Below, in pieces: positions 18,281 through 26,535 of a DNA stretch of 64,000 bases (the first letter of the stretch is position 1; each line of letters begins with the position of its first letter). The stretch is from the NCBI GenBank assembly GCA_016712465.1, contig JADJQZ010000001.1, positions 4,588,001 to 4,652,000 on the forward strand, given 5' to 3'. The translations under genes and the position numbers were made by a program. The notes beneath the pieces are model-generated. The model saw only the letters and a list, made by a program, of their open reading frames with translations. It was not told the origin of the DNA and made no database searches. This stretch comes from Candidatus Obscuribacter sp. (lineage in GTDB: Bacteria > Cyanobacteriota > Vampirovibrionia > Obscuribacterales > Obscuribacteraceae).

Positions 18281-18895
18281 ATGCAAACCATTCAACAGTC
18301 CATCTCAGACTCCATGCGTGTACTCGAGAAATGGACGGAGGCGCAAAACAGCACCACCACTGCAGTTAGCACCGAAGAAATGCATGCCACCATGAAGGAA
18401 CTGCTGGCCAACGATCTTGCCGCCCGGGGTTTTATGGCAGCCCTTTCCACCAGTCCAATAGATTTGAGCGGCAACTTTCTCAAAGCCTTAAGGCAAGCCG
18501 TGCAAGAGCACCCGGCCGTCAGTCACGATTTGATTGTGAAAAACATAATCATGTCGGCAACTGCTTCCATTCAGCACAAGAATAGCGGCAAGACCGAACA
18601 AGCTCTGGCATCACAGGCGGTGAGCGAGCGGAATTGTCGACTGGCGCAACTATTGAGTAATGAAGACCTTGACGCCACCTTGAAAGCAGCGAGCAAAGCC
18701 ATAGACAGCTTCGAAATGACAAGGGCTGATACTGCCGTAGCCACAAGTACGACCGGAGCATCAAACCAAACCGCTGCCACAAGCGCAGACGGTCAGACAG
18801 ATGACTACTGGCATAACTTCTTCAGGCGCTGGGCTTACACCCGGGAGCTACTGCTGGAAGTGCGGAGCCGCTACTCCTCATCTTTTTCCCTGTAG
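18281..18895 (+). CDS. Hypothetical protein at the end of the pilus operon
   Basis: The 204-aa protein begins 12 bp after the PilP-like gene and is probably co-transcribed. It is soluble and mainly helical by composition (MQTIQQSISDSMRVLEKW, MKELLANDLAARGFMAAL), with a Thr/Ala-rich linker and an aromatic/basic C-terminal segment (DDYWHNFFRRWAYTRELL). No family is recognised. Its last 25 bp overlap, tail to tail, the 3' end of the AAA ATPase gene on the opposite strand. A pilus-related role is only guessed from position. Confidence 0.7.
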   Translation: MQTIQQSISDSMRVLEKWTEAQNSTTTAVSTEEMHATMKELLANDLAARGFMAALSTSPIDLSGNFLKALRQAVQEHPAVSHDLIVKNIIMSATASIQHKNSGKTEQALASQAVSERNCRLAQLLSNEDLDATLKAASKAIDSFEMTRADTAVATSTTGASNQTAATSADGQTDDYWHNFFRRWAYTRELLLEVRSRYSSSFSL

Positions 18896-19989
18896 CCGCC
18901 CAAACCGACACCAACCAGTTTGGTTTCGCCTTTTTCTTTCTTCAGTTCCAGATGGTCATAACCGCTCTTATCCAATATGGCATCCGCCAGTTCACGGCTA
19001 TGAGTAGTGACCCAGATTTGAGACTGGCTGGAAGCATCCACAATCAACTGAGCCAAAGGCTCTATCAGGCGTGGATGCAAACTTGTCTCAGGTTCGTTCA
19101 AAGCAATCAAAGGCGCCGGTTTGAGCGGCAAGAGTGCTGCCAATAAGCAGAGATACTGCAATGTACCATCGGACAATTCACGTGCTTCAAAAGCACGAGC
19201 GAATTCAGGAAAATGCATAGAAAGCTTCAAACCGGAATTGCTATGGCGCACATCCAGATCGGCCCCCGGAAAAGCCTCTGCCAGCCTTTCCAGCAAAACC
19301 TCGCTCTTTCCCGCCTCCAGAATAGTGGCTAGAACTGCCGCCAGATCATGGGCATCGTCAGACAGTGCCGGCGTCATCACTCCCACCCGCGGCATGCGCA
19401 AAGGGGAATCTTCATCAGTTCTAAAATGATGATAAAAGCGCCAGCTCAGAAATTCTTCTTTCAAAATAGAAAGTTGCGGGAAATTGAGCGGATCATTCAA
19501 GCCCGTTAAAATTGACTCGTTATCAGGCACCTGCACCGTGTAGTCGACCTGCTTGCCGGCGGCGTTGCGCGCCCAAATAGAGCGCCGACGACGCTCCAGC
19601 AAGCCATGTCGTTCGCCGTTTTCTACGATGAAGACTTCCTCTTTCTTTATCTCAGGATCACCGGCGAAGAATCCCGGTTTGACGACGTCTCCGCAAGTAC
19701 CGCATTCCAGGTTGTACTCAAACTTGCCTACGCGTACTGAAAGTTTAAAGGTCTCGCGCTTACCAGGTTCCTTGCGAGGTCCGGCAAAGAGCACCGACTG
19801 AATACCGCCTTCTTCAGCCAGGGCAGAGGCAAACTGCCCCCGTGCCGCACAGGAAACAAGATAGATAGCCCGGTAAAGATTACTTTTGCCGCTACCATTT
19901 GGACCAATGATTACATTCACAGGCTGCAATTTGAGCCAGACATTCCTTATGGAACGATAGTTCTCGACAGCGAAATCCGTCAGCGCCAT
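18871..19989 (-). CDS. AAA family ATPase (SMC/RecF-like AAA_21 type), copy 1
   Basis: The 372-aa protein has Walker A GPNGSGKSNLY near residue 30, an ABC-type signature ELSDGTLQYLCLLAALL, Walker B LIALNEPETSLHP and an H-loop WVTTHSRELAD. It therefore has the head domain of the RecF/SMC/OLD class. No TOPRIM or other nuclease domain follows, and the middle part is short. A CGTC pair (ECGTCGDVV) occurs in the middle and is absent from the neighbouring paralogue. It is 11 bp downstream of that paralogue, in the same direction. The function is unknown; relatives occur in DNA repair and phage defence but also as orphans. Confidence 0.85.
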   Translation of the reverse strand: MALTDFAVENYRSIRNVWLKLQPVNVIIGPNGSGKSNLYRAIYLVSCAARGQFASALAEEGGIQSVLFAGPRKEPGKRETFKLSVRVGKFEYNLECGTCGDVVKPGFFAGDPEIKKEEVFIVENGERHGLLERRRRSIWARNAAGKQVDYTVQVPDNESILTGLNDPLNFPQLSILKEEFLSWRFYHHFRTDEDSPLRMPRVGVMTPALSDDAHDLAAVLATILEAGKSEVLLERLAEAFPGADLDVRHSNSGLKLSMHFPEFARAFEARELSDGTLQYLCLLAALLPLKPAPLIALNEPETSLHPRLIEPLAQLIVDASSQSQIWVTTHSRELADAILDKSGYDHLELKKEKGETKLVGVGLGGYREKDEE

Positions 19990-20000
19990 TACTGCCTCCC

Positions 20001-21167
20001 TTAGCCTGCTCTTGAGGAATCGGACCGGTCATCGTCATCATAGTCTTCCTCCTCACTTTCCGGAGAGAGCTTGGCACCCACCACACAAGTGGCACCATTT
20101 ACCTTTTCAAGTTCAATAGCTTTGACGCCGGCAGCCTTCTCGATATAGCGAGCTAATTCCTCACTATGGGTAGTTACCCAAAGCTGTGATTTCTTGCCGG
20201 CTTGTACGATAAGGCGGGCCATAGCCTGGTACAAGCTTGGATGAATGCTGGTTTCCGGTTCGTTCAAGGCAAGAAATGATGCCGGACGAGGCGACAGCAA
20301 AGCGGCAATCAAACAAAGATACTGCAAGGTACCATCCGATAATTCCAGAGCCGAGAAGGAACGATTCAACCCGGGCATTTTCATAGTAAGCGCAAGAACA
20401 TCATCGTCGGCTTTGAAACCAATGGTGGAATCGGGGAAGGCATCGCTGACGGCTTCATTGATGGCAGCCGCACCTTCGACGGCGGCAATGGTGGCTAGCG
20501 CTGAAGCCAGATCGCCACCATCATGACTGAGTACGGGAGTGAAGACCGGCACCTGCGGTCGGCGCAGGGGCGAATGAAAATCCGTGCGGAAATTATGATA
20601 GAAACGCCAACTCAATATCTCGCTTCGCAACTTGGATAGATCGGGAAACAAGTGCGGCTCCCGCAACCCCGTTAGCACCGACTCACAATGAGCCACCACC
20701 AGAGGATATTCGATTGGTCGTCCATCCATGTTGCGGGCGGAGATATAGCCTCTCTTTCTTGCCATTAGCGAAATCTGCTTGCCGCGATAATCGACATTTA
20801 CCTTTTCAATTTTTATATCAGGATCTTTCTGAAAGTAACCCATCAGCTCATCGCCAATGCGATCACTCAAAGGCACCAGACCAATAACAATTTGATAGCT
20901 CAGATCATCGATATCTACAGAGAGCGTCACGCTCTTTTGTCCGGGTCTACGCAAACTGCCGGCCGACAAGATGGAAGGCATACCGCCTTCATCGGCGATG
21001 GCACCGGCAAGGTTACCGGCAGCAGCCGACCAGAGCAGATAAAGAGAGCGATAAAGATTGCTCTTGCCCGTACCGTTTGCACCAAGCACTACATTGACAG
21101 GCTTAAGATCAAGATAGATGCTGCGTATGGAGCGGTAACCCGCAACATGCAACCCGGTGATAGGCAA
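20001..21167 (-). CDS. AAA family ATPase (AAA_21 type), copy 2
   Basis: The start is set at TTG 21167 (LPITGLHVAGYRSIRS), with AGGA nine bases upstream, giving 388 aa. The longer open frame to 21311 reads through low-complexity repeats and is unlikely to be translated. Motifs are Walker A GANGTGKSNLY, signature ELSDGTLQYLCLIAALL, Walker B FLALNEPETSIHP and H-loop WVTTHSEELAR. It aligns along its whole length with the downstream 372-aa ATPase, so the pair arose by tandem duplication. The C-terminus is acidic (EEDYDDDDRSD). No partner gene is visible. Confidence 0.85.
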   Translation of the reverse strand: MPITGLHVAGYRSIRSIYLDLKPVNVVLGANGTGKSNLYRSLYLLWSAAAGNLAGAIADEGGMPSILSAGSLRRPGQKSVTLSVDIDDLSYQIVIGLVPLSDRIGDELMGYFQKDPDIKIEKVNVDYRGKQISLMARKRGYISARNMDGRPIEYPLVVAHCESVLTGLREPHLFPDLSKLRSEILSWRFYHNFRTDFHSPLRRPQVPVFTPVLSHDGGDLASALATIAAVEGAAAINEAVSDAFPDSTIGFKADDDVLALTMKMPGLNRSFSALELSDGTLQYLCLIAALLSPRPASFLALNEPETSIHPSLYQAMARLIVQAGKKSQLWVTTHSEELARYIEKAAGVKAIELEKVNGATCVVGAKLSPESEEEDYDDDDRSDSSRAG

Positions 21168-21229
21168 AACAATTATTCCTGAGAAAGAAAGAAAGTGTGT
21201 GGGCGAGTGAGTGTTTGTTTGTCTGAAGA

Positions 21230-21259
21230 ATTGAAGGATTGAAGGATTGAAGGATTGAA
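21230..21259. repeat. ATTGAAGG tandem octamer
   Basis: Three perfect tandem copies of ATTGAAGG (21230-21253) and a partial fourth, with a further copy close by at 21265, lie directly upstream of the copy-2 ATPase gene. They are preceded by GAAA and GTTT runs at 21183-21220. The whole stretch is simple-sequence DNA. Confidence 0.85.
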
Positions 21260-21275
21260 AAAAGAATTGAAGGAA

Positions 21276-21866
21276 AAACCAATTGAATGAAATAGAGCCT
21301 CGAATCACCATTTTACCAGCGCCCTATCCAAAAGCGTTTCGACCAAATTTGAAGCCGGTGCCGAAAATGACCGACCTGCAGACCGCAGGTATGTCCTGCG
21401 AAAAATCTTCCCAAAAGCGCTAAACTCATGTAAAGCCGCAAATTAAATCTGTTTGACAGCCAAAAGGCTTATGCTGCAATGGTTTCAAACTTCAAAAAGA
21501 CTGAAAACCCTGATGTAATATTTCGCAAAATCACTATTGTTACATTGGCAGCGATTCCGCAAAATGACTACCCAAGCCGTCCCTGACAGCAATTTCAGCA
21601 CTTTGTAGCGGGGAGCACTCGTATATAGCTATTCTCTGCAGATACCAGATACCGGATTGACGTCCTGTGCTGGCAGCGACTCTGCGGAATCGCTGTTACA
21701 TTTGCCTGCTTGTTTAAAAGAGACACCAGGACCCAGATGTTTATAGGTCGATAAGTCTACTCTCAAAGGCGGCAACCGTCCGCAGGATTTCCCGCTGTCT
21801 ACGCCGGTAACTGTGTTAGATTATGGCAGCATCGTCAAATCAGACACATTCGCCCACGAGGTTGCC
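21276..21866. other. Intergenic region with inverted and direct repeats
   Basis: No gene is found here. CAGCGATTCCGCA (21549-21561) recurs inverted as TGCGGAATCGCTG (21683-21695). The second copy also sits in its own imperfect palindrome, 21674-21695. The word TGTTACATT occurs in direct orientation next to both (21538 and 21694). It may be a regulatory or small-RNA region between divergent genes, but no product can be named. Confidence 0.45.
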
Positions 21867-22325
21867 GTGAAAACATCTGCAAATAAACCGGTCAGATTAA
21901 TAGTCCTTGCACTCACCACGAGCTCGATTCTGTGTTTGAGCGGCGTCGCCTCCGCCAGAGAAATGAAAGAAACCGTCTATGACCTGGTTTCAAAAGCACA
22001 GTACAAGCCGGCATGGAATACCCTCTTTGTCGGAAGCAAAAATCTTCCCGGCTGGATAAAGAAGGGTGAGGGAGTGAGCAGCCCTTGCGAAGAGATTAAA
22101 GCGGCGGGCGGCACCTATATTGTCGGCTGGATGTGCGAGCCCCACAACTGCGGCAACCACCAGTTCGCTGTAGCTTTCAGTAAGGATCTCAAAAAAGCAT
22201 GGGGGATGCGCTACGTCCTGGAGGATGTTCCACCCGGGAAACAAGCACCAGCACCGAAAACCACCTGGTTCGGCAATCCCAGTCCTGAAATCAAGAAGCT
22301 CCTCGAGCAAAAACTGAGCCAGTAG
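21867..22325 (+). CDS. Ivy-family C-type lysozyme inhibitor
   Basis: The start is GTG 21867 with GAGG six bases upstream; the 152-aa precursor has a signal peptide ending near SGVASA (residues 1-30). The mature part carries the Ivy signature: GGTYIVGW followed by the loop C90-EPHN-C95, which corresponds to the CKPHDC loop that plugs the lysozyme active site in Ivy. Two cysteines flank the His. A further conserved feature is HQFAVAFS. It is expected to act in the periplasm and protect peptidoglycan against lysozymes. It stands alone between non-coding stretches. Confidence 0.85.
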   Translation: MKTSANKPVRLIVLALTTSSILCLSGVASAREMKETVYDLVSKAQYKPAWNTLFVGSKNLPGWIKKGEGVSSPCEEIKAAGGTYIVGWMCEPHNCGNHQFAVAFSKDLKKAWGMRYVLEDVPPGKQAPAPKTTWFGNPSPEIKKLLEQKLSQ

Positions 22326-22440
22326 AAACCACACCGGGCTCCAGTTTCAGCGTAACTCTACCATTTTCAAGCAAGGCAGACTGTGGCAAACTAAACGGTC
22401 AGGGCTGTTTTGTCTATTCCGTGAATTGGTCTACCCGCAA

Positions 22441-22590
22441 ATGCATCCGCTGGACTTTCCTCTCATTTCATACTTTGTCGACTGGAAGAACGTCACCGGT
22501 ACCTACATACTGGGGGCACTCGGTGTTCTTGCCTGCCTTATAACTTGTGTCATCTGCTGGTACCAGATCTTTAATGGCGCCGCCGACTGA
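22441..22590 (+). CDS. Candidate 49-aa single-span membrane protein
   Basis: This short ORF (ATG 22441 to TGA 22588-22590) encodes a polar N-terminus (MHPLDFPLISYFVDWKN) and one strong hydrophobic helix (YILGALGVLACLITCVICWY). Third-position base use looks like the neighbours. No good ribosome binding site precedes ATG 22441; an in-frame TTG at 22426 is possible. It fills part of the 410-bp gap between the Ivy gene and the TPR gene, where nothing else is seen. The assignment rests on the ORF and the membrane helix only. Confidence 0.4.
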   Translation: MHPLDFPLISYFVDWKNVTGTYILGALGVLACLITCVICWYQIFNGAAD

Positions 22591-22734
22591 AGCATGTAGC
22601 TTCCGGTAGGATAGTTACAGAGACAGAAAGAAGGACAGACAGAAAAGGCGGTAAGACCGATATAGAACTCGCCAAGATTTATAAATCCGGCAAGGAACTC
22701 AGCCTTAGCCTAACGAACCGACGTGGACTGTTTC

Positions 22735-23946
22735 ATGAAAACAAAAACCTTGTCCGCAACTTCAATTGTAATTCTGGCACTAAACTGCATCCCGGCAGTC
22801 AGTGCTGGAAATATTGCCGCTACCGGAGAAGGAAGACCATCAGGCAATGACATGCTTACGCCCGAATATCGCCTTTGCGAAGAAGGGCTTAAACAATCCC
22901 GCATGAATGATTCGGACAAAGCCCTGCAACTCTTCACCAAGGCCATTTCCTGCAATTCAGACTACGCCAGAGCTTACCTTGATAGAGGCTGCACCTTCAG
23001 GCTTGCCAGACAAGACATGCCGGCCAGGCAGGATTTCAAACGAGTCACGCAACTTATCCACACTCCCAGAAGTTGTGCCGATCATTTCATGCTCGGCACG
23101 GCGTTGCAGGAACTGGGCCAGCATGAGGCCGCCATCAGTCACCTGCAAGCAGCTACTGCACTTAAACCTCTTACCTTGCTGGATCGCATGTGCCTTTCCC
23201 GCTCCTACATTGCCCTGGGCGATCTAGAAAATGCCAAACTGGCAATTTCCGATTACCTGCAAGAAAATCCGCAGAGCGCGCCGGCCCACGAACTGAGGGC
23301 AGACATAAGTACACTGACGGAAGCCAGACTTGAGCAAGCCGTCCAAGACCTGAGCAGGGCTATCGACCTGGAACCGGCTTATCGAACAGCCCTTACCAAA
23401 AGAGCCGCCCTCTACAATCGACTGGGTAACTATTCCAGTGGTTTAGCGGATGGAAAAACGGCCTATCTACTGGAACCGAATAACCCTGATATTTTGCTTA
23501 GCCTGGGAATTTCCCATCAAGGAATGGGAGAGCCGCAAGCCGCCATGGCGGCCTTCAAAAAGGTAATCTCCTTAGATGAGACCTGGAACGTTCCCTACCT
23601 CTATCTGGCAGATCTGAATAGCCTGCAAGGTCACGACAGAATTGCGCTCAGTCTGGCGACACGGGCAATCGAACTGGAACCGCAGGACCCCAATGGTTAT
23701 TTCTGCCGAGCCCGCATTTTGCACAAGGCAAATCGTCTCACCGAAGCGCTTCAGGACGTGAACCAGGGTATACAACACGATAACCACCATAGTATCTGCG
23801 GGTCAAACCTGAGGGACAAAATTGACAAGGCTCTCGATGAAGAGAGCCGTATCAAAGCTCTTTTGCTGCTGTTTCTGAGCAGCGCCGTTCTCTTCGGGGC
23901 CTATTCAAGCAGAAAAGAACAAACCACTCCCGCTCTATCCAATTGA
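22735..23946 (+). CDS. Exported TPR-repeat protein
   Basis: The protein is 403 aa from ATG 22735; an upstream GTG at 22723 would add four residues. The N-terminus is a signal peptide (IVILALNCIPAVSAG). About nine tetratricopeptide repeats follow (SDKALQLFTKAISCNSDYARAY, LEQAVQDLSRAIDLEPAYR, RIALSLATRAIELEPQDPNG), then a C-terminal hydrophobic segment (ALLLLFLSSAVLFGAYS) that probably anchors it. TPR proteins act as scaffolds; no partner is evident. Confidence 0.82.
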   Translation: MKTKTLSATSIVILALNCIPAVSAGNIAATGEGRPSGNDMLTPEYRLCEEGLKQSRMNDSDKALQLFTKAISCNSDYARAYLDRGCTFRLARQDMPARQDFKRVTQLIHTPRSCADHFMLGTALQELGQHEAAISHLQAATALKPLTLLDRMCLSRSYIALGDLENAKLAISDYLQENPQSAPAHELRADISTLTEARLEQAVQDLSRAIDLEPAYRTALTKRAALYNRLGNYSSGLADGKTAYLLEPNNPDILLSLGISHQGMGEPQAAMAAFKKVISLDETWNVPYLYLADLNSLQGHDRIALSLATRAIELEPQDPNGYFCRARILHKANRLTEALQDVNQGIQHDNHHSICGSNLRDKIDKALDEESRIKALLLLFLSSAVLFGAYSSRKEQTTPALSN

Positions 23947-24061
23947 GAAACCAAACTGTCAATCACTTTGAACAGTGGGGAAACTGTGGCACTACCTCGC
24001 TGAATCCTGCGCCCTGATTGTCTAATAAAGACAACAGCACACAAGGACGCAGGGAAGTAGC

Positions 24062-24292
24062 ATGTTCACGAGAAAAGAAAACAACCTCGATGGCCCGGGC
24101 CTGGAATCTGGAGAAGATACGGGAACAGGCACACTACTGTGGTTGCTTCTATGGGCCTTAGCCTTGATACTGGTTCAGCAGTGGTATGCTCGCACGCACA
24201 ACTACGGCATCGAACAGCCCGTGGGTCTCTTTGGCCTGGCCGAATATTTTTTTCGTCATCCGGAAAAACTCATATGCCTCTTGCGATACTAG
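24062..24292 (+). CDS. Small single-span membrane protein
   Basis: The 76-aa protein has AGGGAAG seven bases before the ATG. An acidic/polar N-terminus leads into one transmembrane helix (LLWLLLWALALILVQQWY) and an aromatic tail (LAEYFFRHPEKLICLLRY). No family is recognised. It converges with the coiled-coil protein gene on the minus strand, 27 bp apart. Confidence 0.65.
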   Translation: MFTRKENNLDGPGLESGEDTGTGTLLWLLLWALALILVQQWYARTHNYGIEQPVGLFGLAEYFFRHPEKLICLLRY

Positions 24293-24319
24293 AGAGCGGA
24301 AACATCTTGAGGATAGGCT

Positions 24320-24961
24320 CTAATTCGCGATCGACTTTAGGTAATGCGGCGGCTTGATTAGGGCTGAGCGCCTGTTCAGTCGAACCTTTTTAGCGAGCAC
24401 CTTCTCCGCCTGATTTAAGGCCTTGTTGGCGGCCTTCAGATAGAGCCTACTTTCGCGCAGTTTGCCGTTCTTTCCAGCTTCCATTGCCATTTTTAGCCAA
24501 TCACCGCCCATGGTCAGATTTTCCAGAGAAAGAGGGATCTCGGGAAAGACTGAATTACCACTGGCTCCCAGTAACAAATCACAGTTATCCACAAGCTGTT
24601 GGTTCTGCTCCTGCCAGGCTGTAAACTTGCCCTCCAGAGCAGCCAATCGCAAAGAGTAATCTTGCCCAGCCGCCTCTTCGAGGGCCGCTGTGGTTTCCCT
24701 TAGAAGGTCTCTTTCACCCTCAATAGAAGAAAGCACATCACTGTGCTCCGGGCACTCACGAATACATACGGTTCGCTCCGGCTCTTGCGGCTGCGCCTGT
24801 GCCTGAGCATCTACCTTTTGCACCGCCTGGTGCCGGGGTGGCAATCCGACAACCCGCACCGGCATCCGGCTCAACCTTTCGGCAGCCAATACAGCACAGA
24901 CAAGCGCAATGCTCAACACAGTGCACGACGACTTGATATAGGCGCTCTCTAACTTACTCAT
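24320..24961 (-). CDS. Membrane-anchored hypothetical coiled-coil protein
   Basis: The protein is 213 aa from ATG 24961. It has an N-terminal membrane anchor (CTVLSIALVCAVLAAERL), a Gln/Ala linker (AQAQAQPQEPE), then helical heptad-like segments (LLRETTAALEEAAGQ, LAALEGKFTAWQEQNQQL) and a basic C-terminus (RLYLKAANKALNQAEKVLAKK). One or two cysteine pairs (CIREC) follow the linker. The function is unknown. Confidence 0.65.
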   Translation of the reverse strand: MSKLESAYIKSSCTVLSIALVCAVLAAERLSRMPVRVVGLPPRHQAVQKVDAQAQAQPQEPERTVCIRECPEHSDVLSSIEGERDLLRETTAALEEAAGQDYSLRLAALEGKFTAWQEQNQQLVDNCDLLLGASGNSVFPEIPLSLENLTMGGDWLKMAMEAGKNGKLRESRLYLKAANKALNQAEKVLAKKVRLNRRSALIKPPHYLKSIAN

Positions 24962-25154
24962 ATAAATCCAGTCTCTCACGGCCGGAAGAAACCCGTTATA
25001 AATCAGTGACTCTCAGCCCAACCGTGAAAGGCACTGAAAATGCCCAGCTTGGGAGGTTCCAATAGAAGCGCCGAAATTCTTACATAAGGCTGCGATGAAT
25101 TTAACAGATAAAACGGGCAGCTGCACAAAAGAAAACCACTTGATAGTCATTCAA

Positions 25155-25177
25155 ACTGACTGACTGACTGACTGACT
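25155..25177. repeat. ACTG tetranucleotide microsatellite
   Basis: Five full ACTG units plus a partial sixth (23 bp) lie in the 253-bp gap between two divergently and convergently oriented minus-strand genes, 38 bp after the stop of the TPR lipoprotein gene. Such tracts can vary in length by slippage; no coding frame crosses it. Confidence 0.9.
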
Positions 25178-25214
25178 ACAGGTAAGTCTCAAACAACCGT
25201 AAGGTTCCCCACCA

Positions 25215-26492
25215 TCAAACTGCCCGGAGAAACAAGTCTAGTAGGGCATTTTTAGGATAACCGCGCTCATATGCCTCTTTCATGTCTCGCTCAGCTTCCT
25301 GTTTACGACCAAGTCTTCGTAAGGCCTCAGCCCGAAGCCTGTAGCTAGTGGGGTTGTGCTCGTCCACTGCAATTGCCTCAGTGCACTGATAAACGGCTTC
25401 CTGATACTTACCCAGAAAGAAAAGGCTCCGGGCCCTCTCTCGCTTCAATATCACCGATGAATCATGCTTCTCTAATTTTTTGAGAAGCGCATCAGAATTA
25501 GACGCCTCACCAGCCTGAGACTTGACCCTCAATGCCGTACAGATGGCTCGCGCACTGGCAGGCTCAATCTCCATAGCCTTGTCGGCGAATTGCCCGGCTT
25601 GCTTGAAGTCTTTCATAATAAAGAGACAGTCGGACTTACTGGCATAACCCTGCGCCGCATCCGGGTACTGCGCGATCGAGCGCTCTGCCACTTTAACGGC
25701 ACCCGAATAGTCGCCCTCAAAAAGGCAGATTGCCATTTCCAGATCGGCAGCCTGCCAACACTTAGGATTAAGGGAAAGAGCAATGCTGCAGTCAGTCTTA
25801 GCCGTCTTCATATCACCCTTCAGGAGCGAGGCCCAACCATGAACCGTATATATCGTAGGGTTATCACGGTTAAGGCTTATCCCCTTGGCGGAATCAGCCA
25901 GACACTTATCCAGCTCGTAATATCCCAGATAAGACATTGCTCTTGTCTCGTAAGTGTACTTTTGCTCCGGTCTCAGTCTCAGCGACTCTGTTGCATTTCT
26001 AATTGCTTCCGCATAATCGCCCAGACGTTCATTGGCCACAGCTAAACCGGAATAGACGGAATAGAGACTGGCGGAATCACCAAGCAGACGCTTTGCCTCC
26101 AGGAGAGAGGAGAGAGCTTCCTTGTTTTCACCACAGTAAAGATAGATATTTCCCATCTCCCGGTGATACCATCCCACCTCCGGACTTATCGAAAGCGCCT
26201 TCTGCATATCCGCCTTGGCTGCCTCCTTCTTTCCAAGCGCAAGCTCGGCAAAGGCTCGGTAAGCATATGTCTCTGCATCACCGGGTGCTTCCTTCAGACA
26301 CTCATCGCAGTAAGTGACAAGCTCAGACATTTTGTCCGCCTTGCACAAATCCTTGAACTTGGAAGCCCGTATGTCTGCCTGAGAACTGCAACCATGAGAA
26401 AGACCGACAATAAGAAGCGCAGCAATGATGAGGAAAGGGAGGGACAGGAGAGTACGCCCGCCAGGCAATCTTCCCGCACTAGAAAATCTCAT
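25215..26492 (-). CDS. TPR-repeat lipoprotein
   Basis: The start is ATG 26492 with GAGGTGG seven bases upstream, giving 425 aa. A signal peptide (LPFLIIAALLIVGL) ends in a lipobox LSHGC, so the protein is probably lipid-anchored. About ten TPR units fill the rest (EAIRNATESLRLRPEQKYTY, MKTAKTDCSIALSLNPKCW, EAVYQCTEAIAVDEHNP). Similar in style to the exported TPR protein at 22735, but not close. Probably a scaffold in the periplasm or outer membrane. Confidence 0.82.
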   Translation of the reverse strand: MRFSSAGRLPGGRTLLSLPFLIIAALLIVGLSHGCSSQADIRASKFKDLCKADKMSELVTYCDECLKEAPGDAETYAYRAFAELALGKKEAAKADMQKALSISPEVGWYHREMGNIYLYCGENKEALSSLLEAKRLLGDSASLYSVYSGLAVANERLGDYAEAIRNATESLRLRPEQKYTYETRAMSYLGYYELDKCLADSAKGISLNRDNPTIYTVHGWASLLKGDMKTAKTDCSIALSLNPKCWQAADLEMAICLFEGDYSGAVKVAERSIAQYPDAAQGYASKSDCLFIMKDFKQAGQFADKAMEIEPASARAICTALRVKSQAGEASNSDALLKKLEKHDSSVILKRERARSLFFLGKYQEAVYQCTEAIAVDEHNPTSYRLRAEALRRLGRKQEAERDMKEAYERGYPKNALLDLFLRAV

Positions 26493-26535
26493 CAATCCAC
26501 CTCAAAGCCTGGTCAGAAAGACTGATTTTAACATC

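Noticed and set aside
18871..21167. OLD-family nuclease / Gabija-like defence pair
   Set aside because: The heads are similar, but no TOPRIM domain or UvrD-like helicase partner is present; a defence role is not supported by sequence alone.
20001..21311. N-terminal extension of the copy-2 AAA ATPase to 21311
   Set aside because: The added 48 residues translate simple repeats (Phe/Ser-rich) and have no match in the paralogue; TTG 21167 has a good RBS.
25155..25177. CRISPR-like repeat
   Set aside because: It is a 4-bp microsatellite without spacers or cas genes; no CRISPR array was found in the window.
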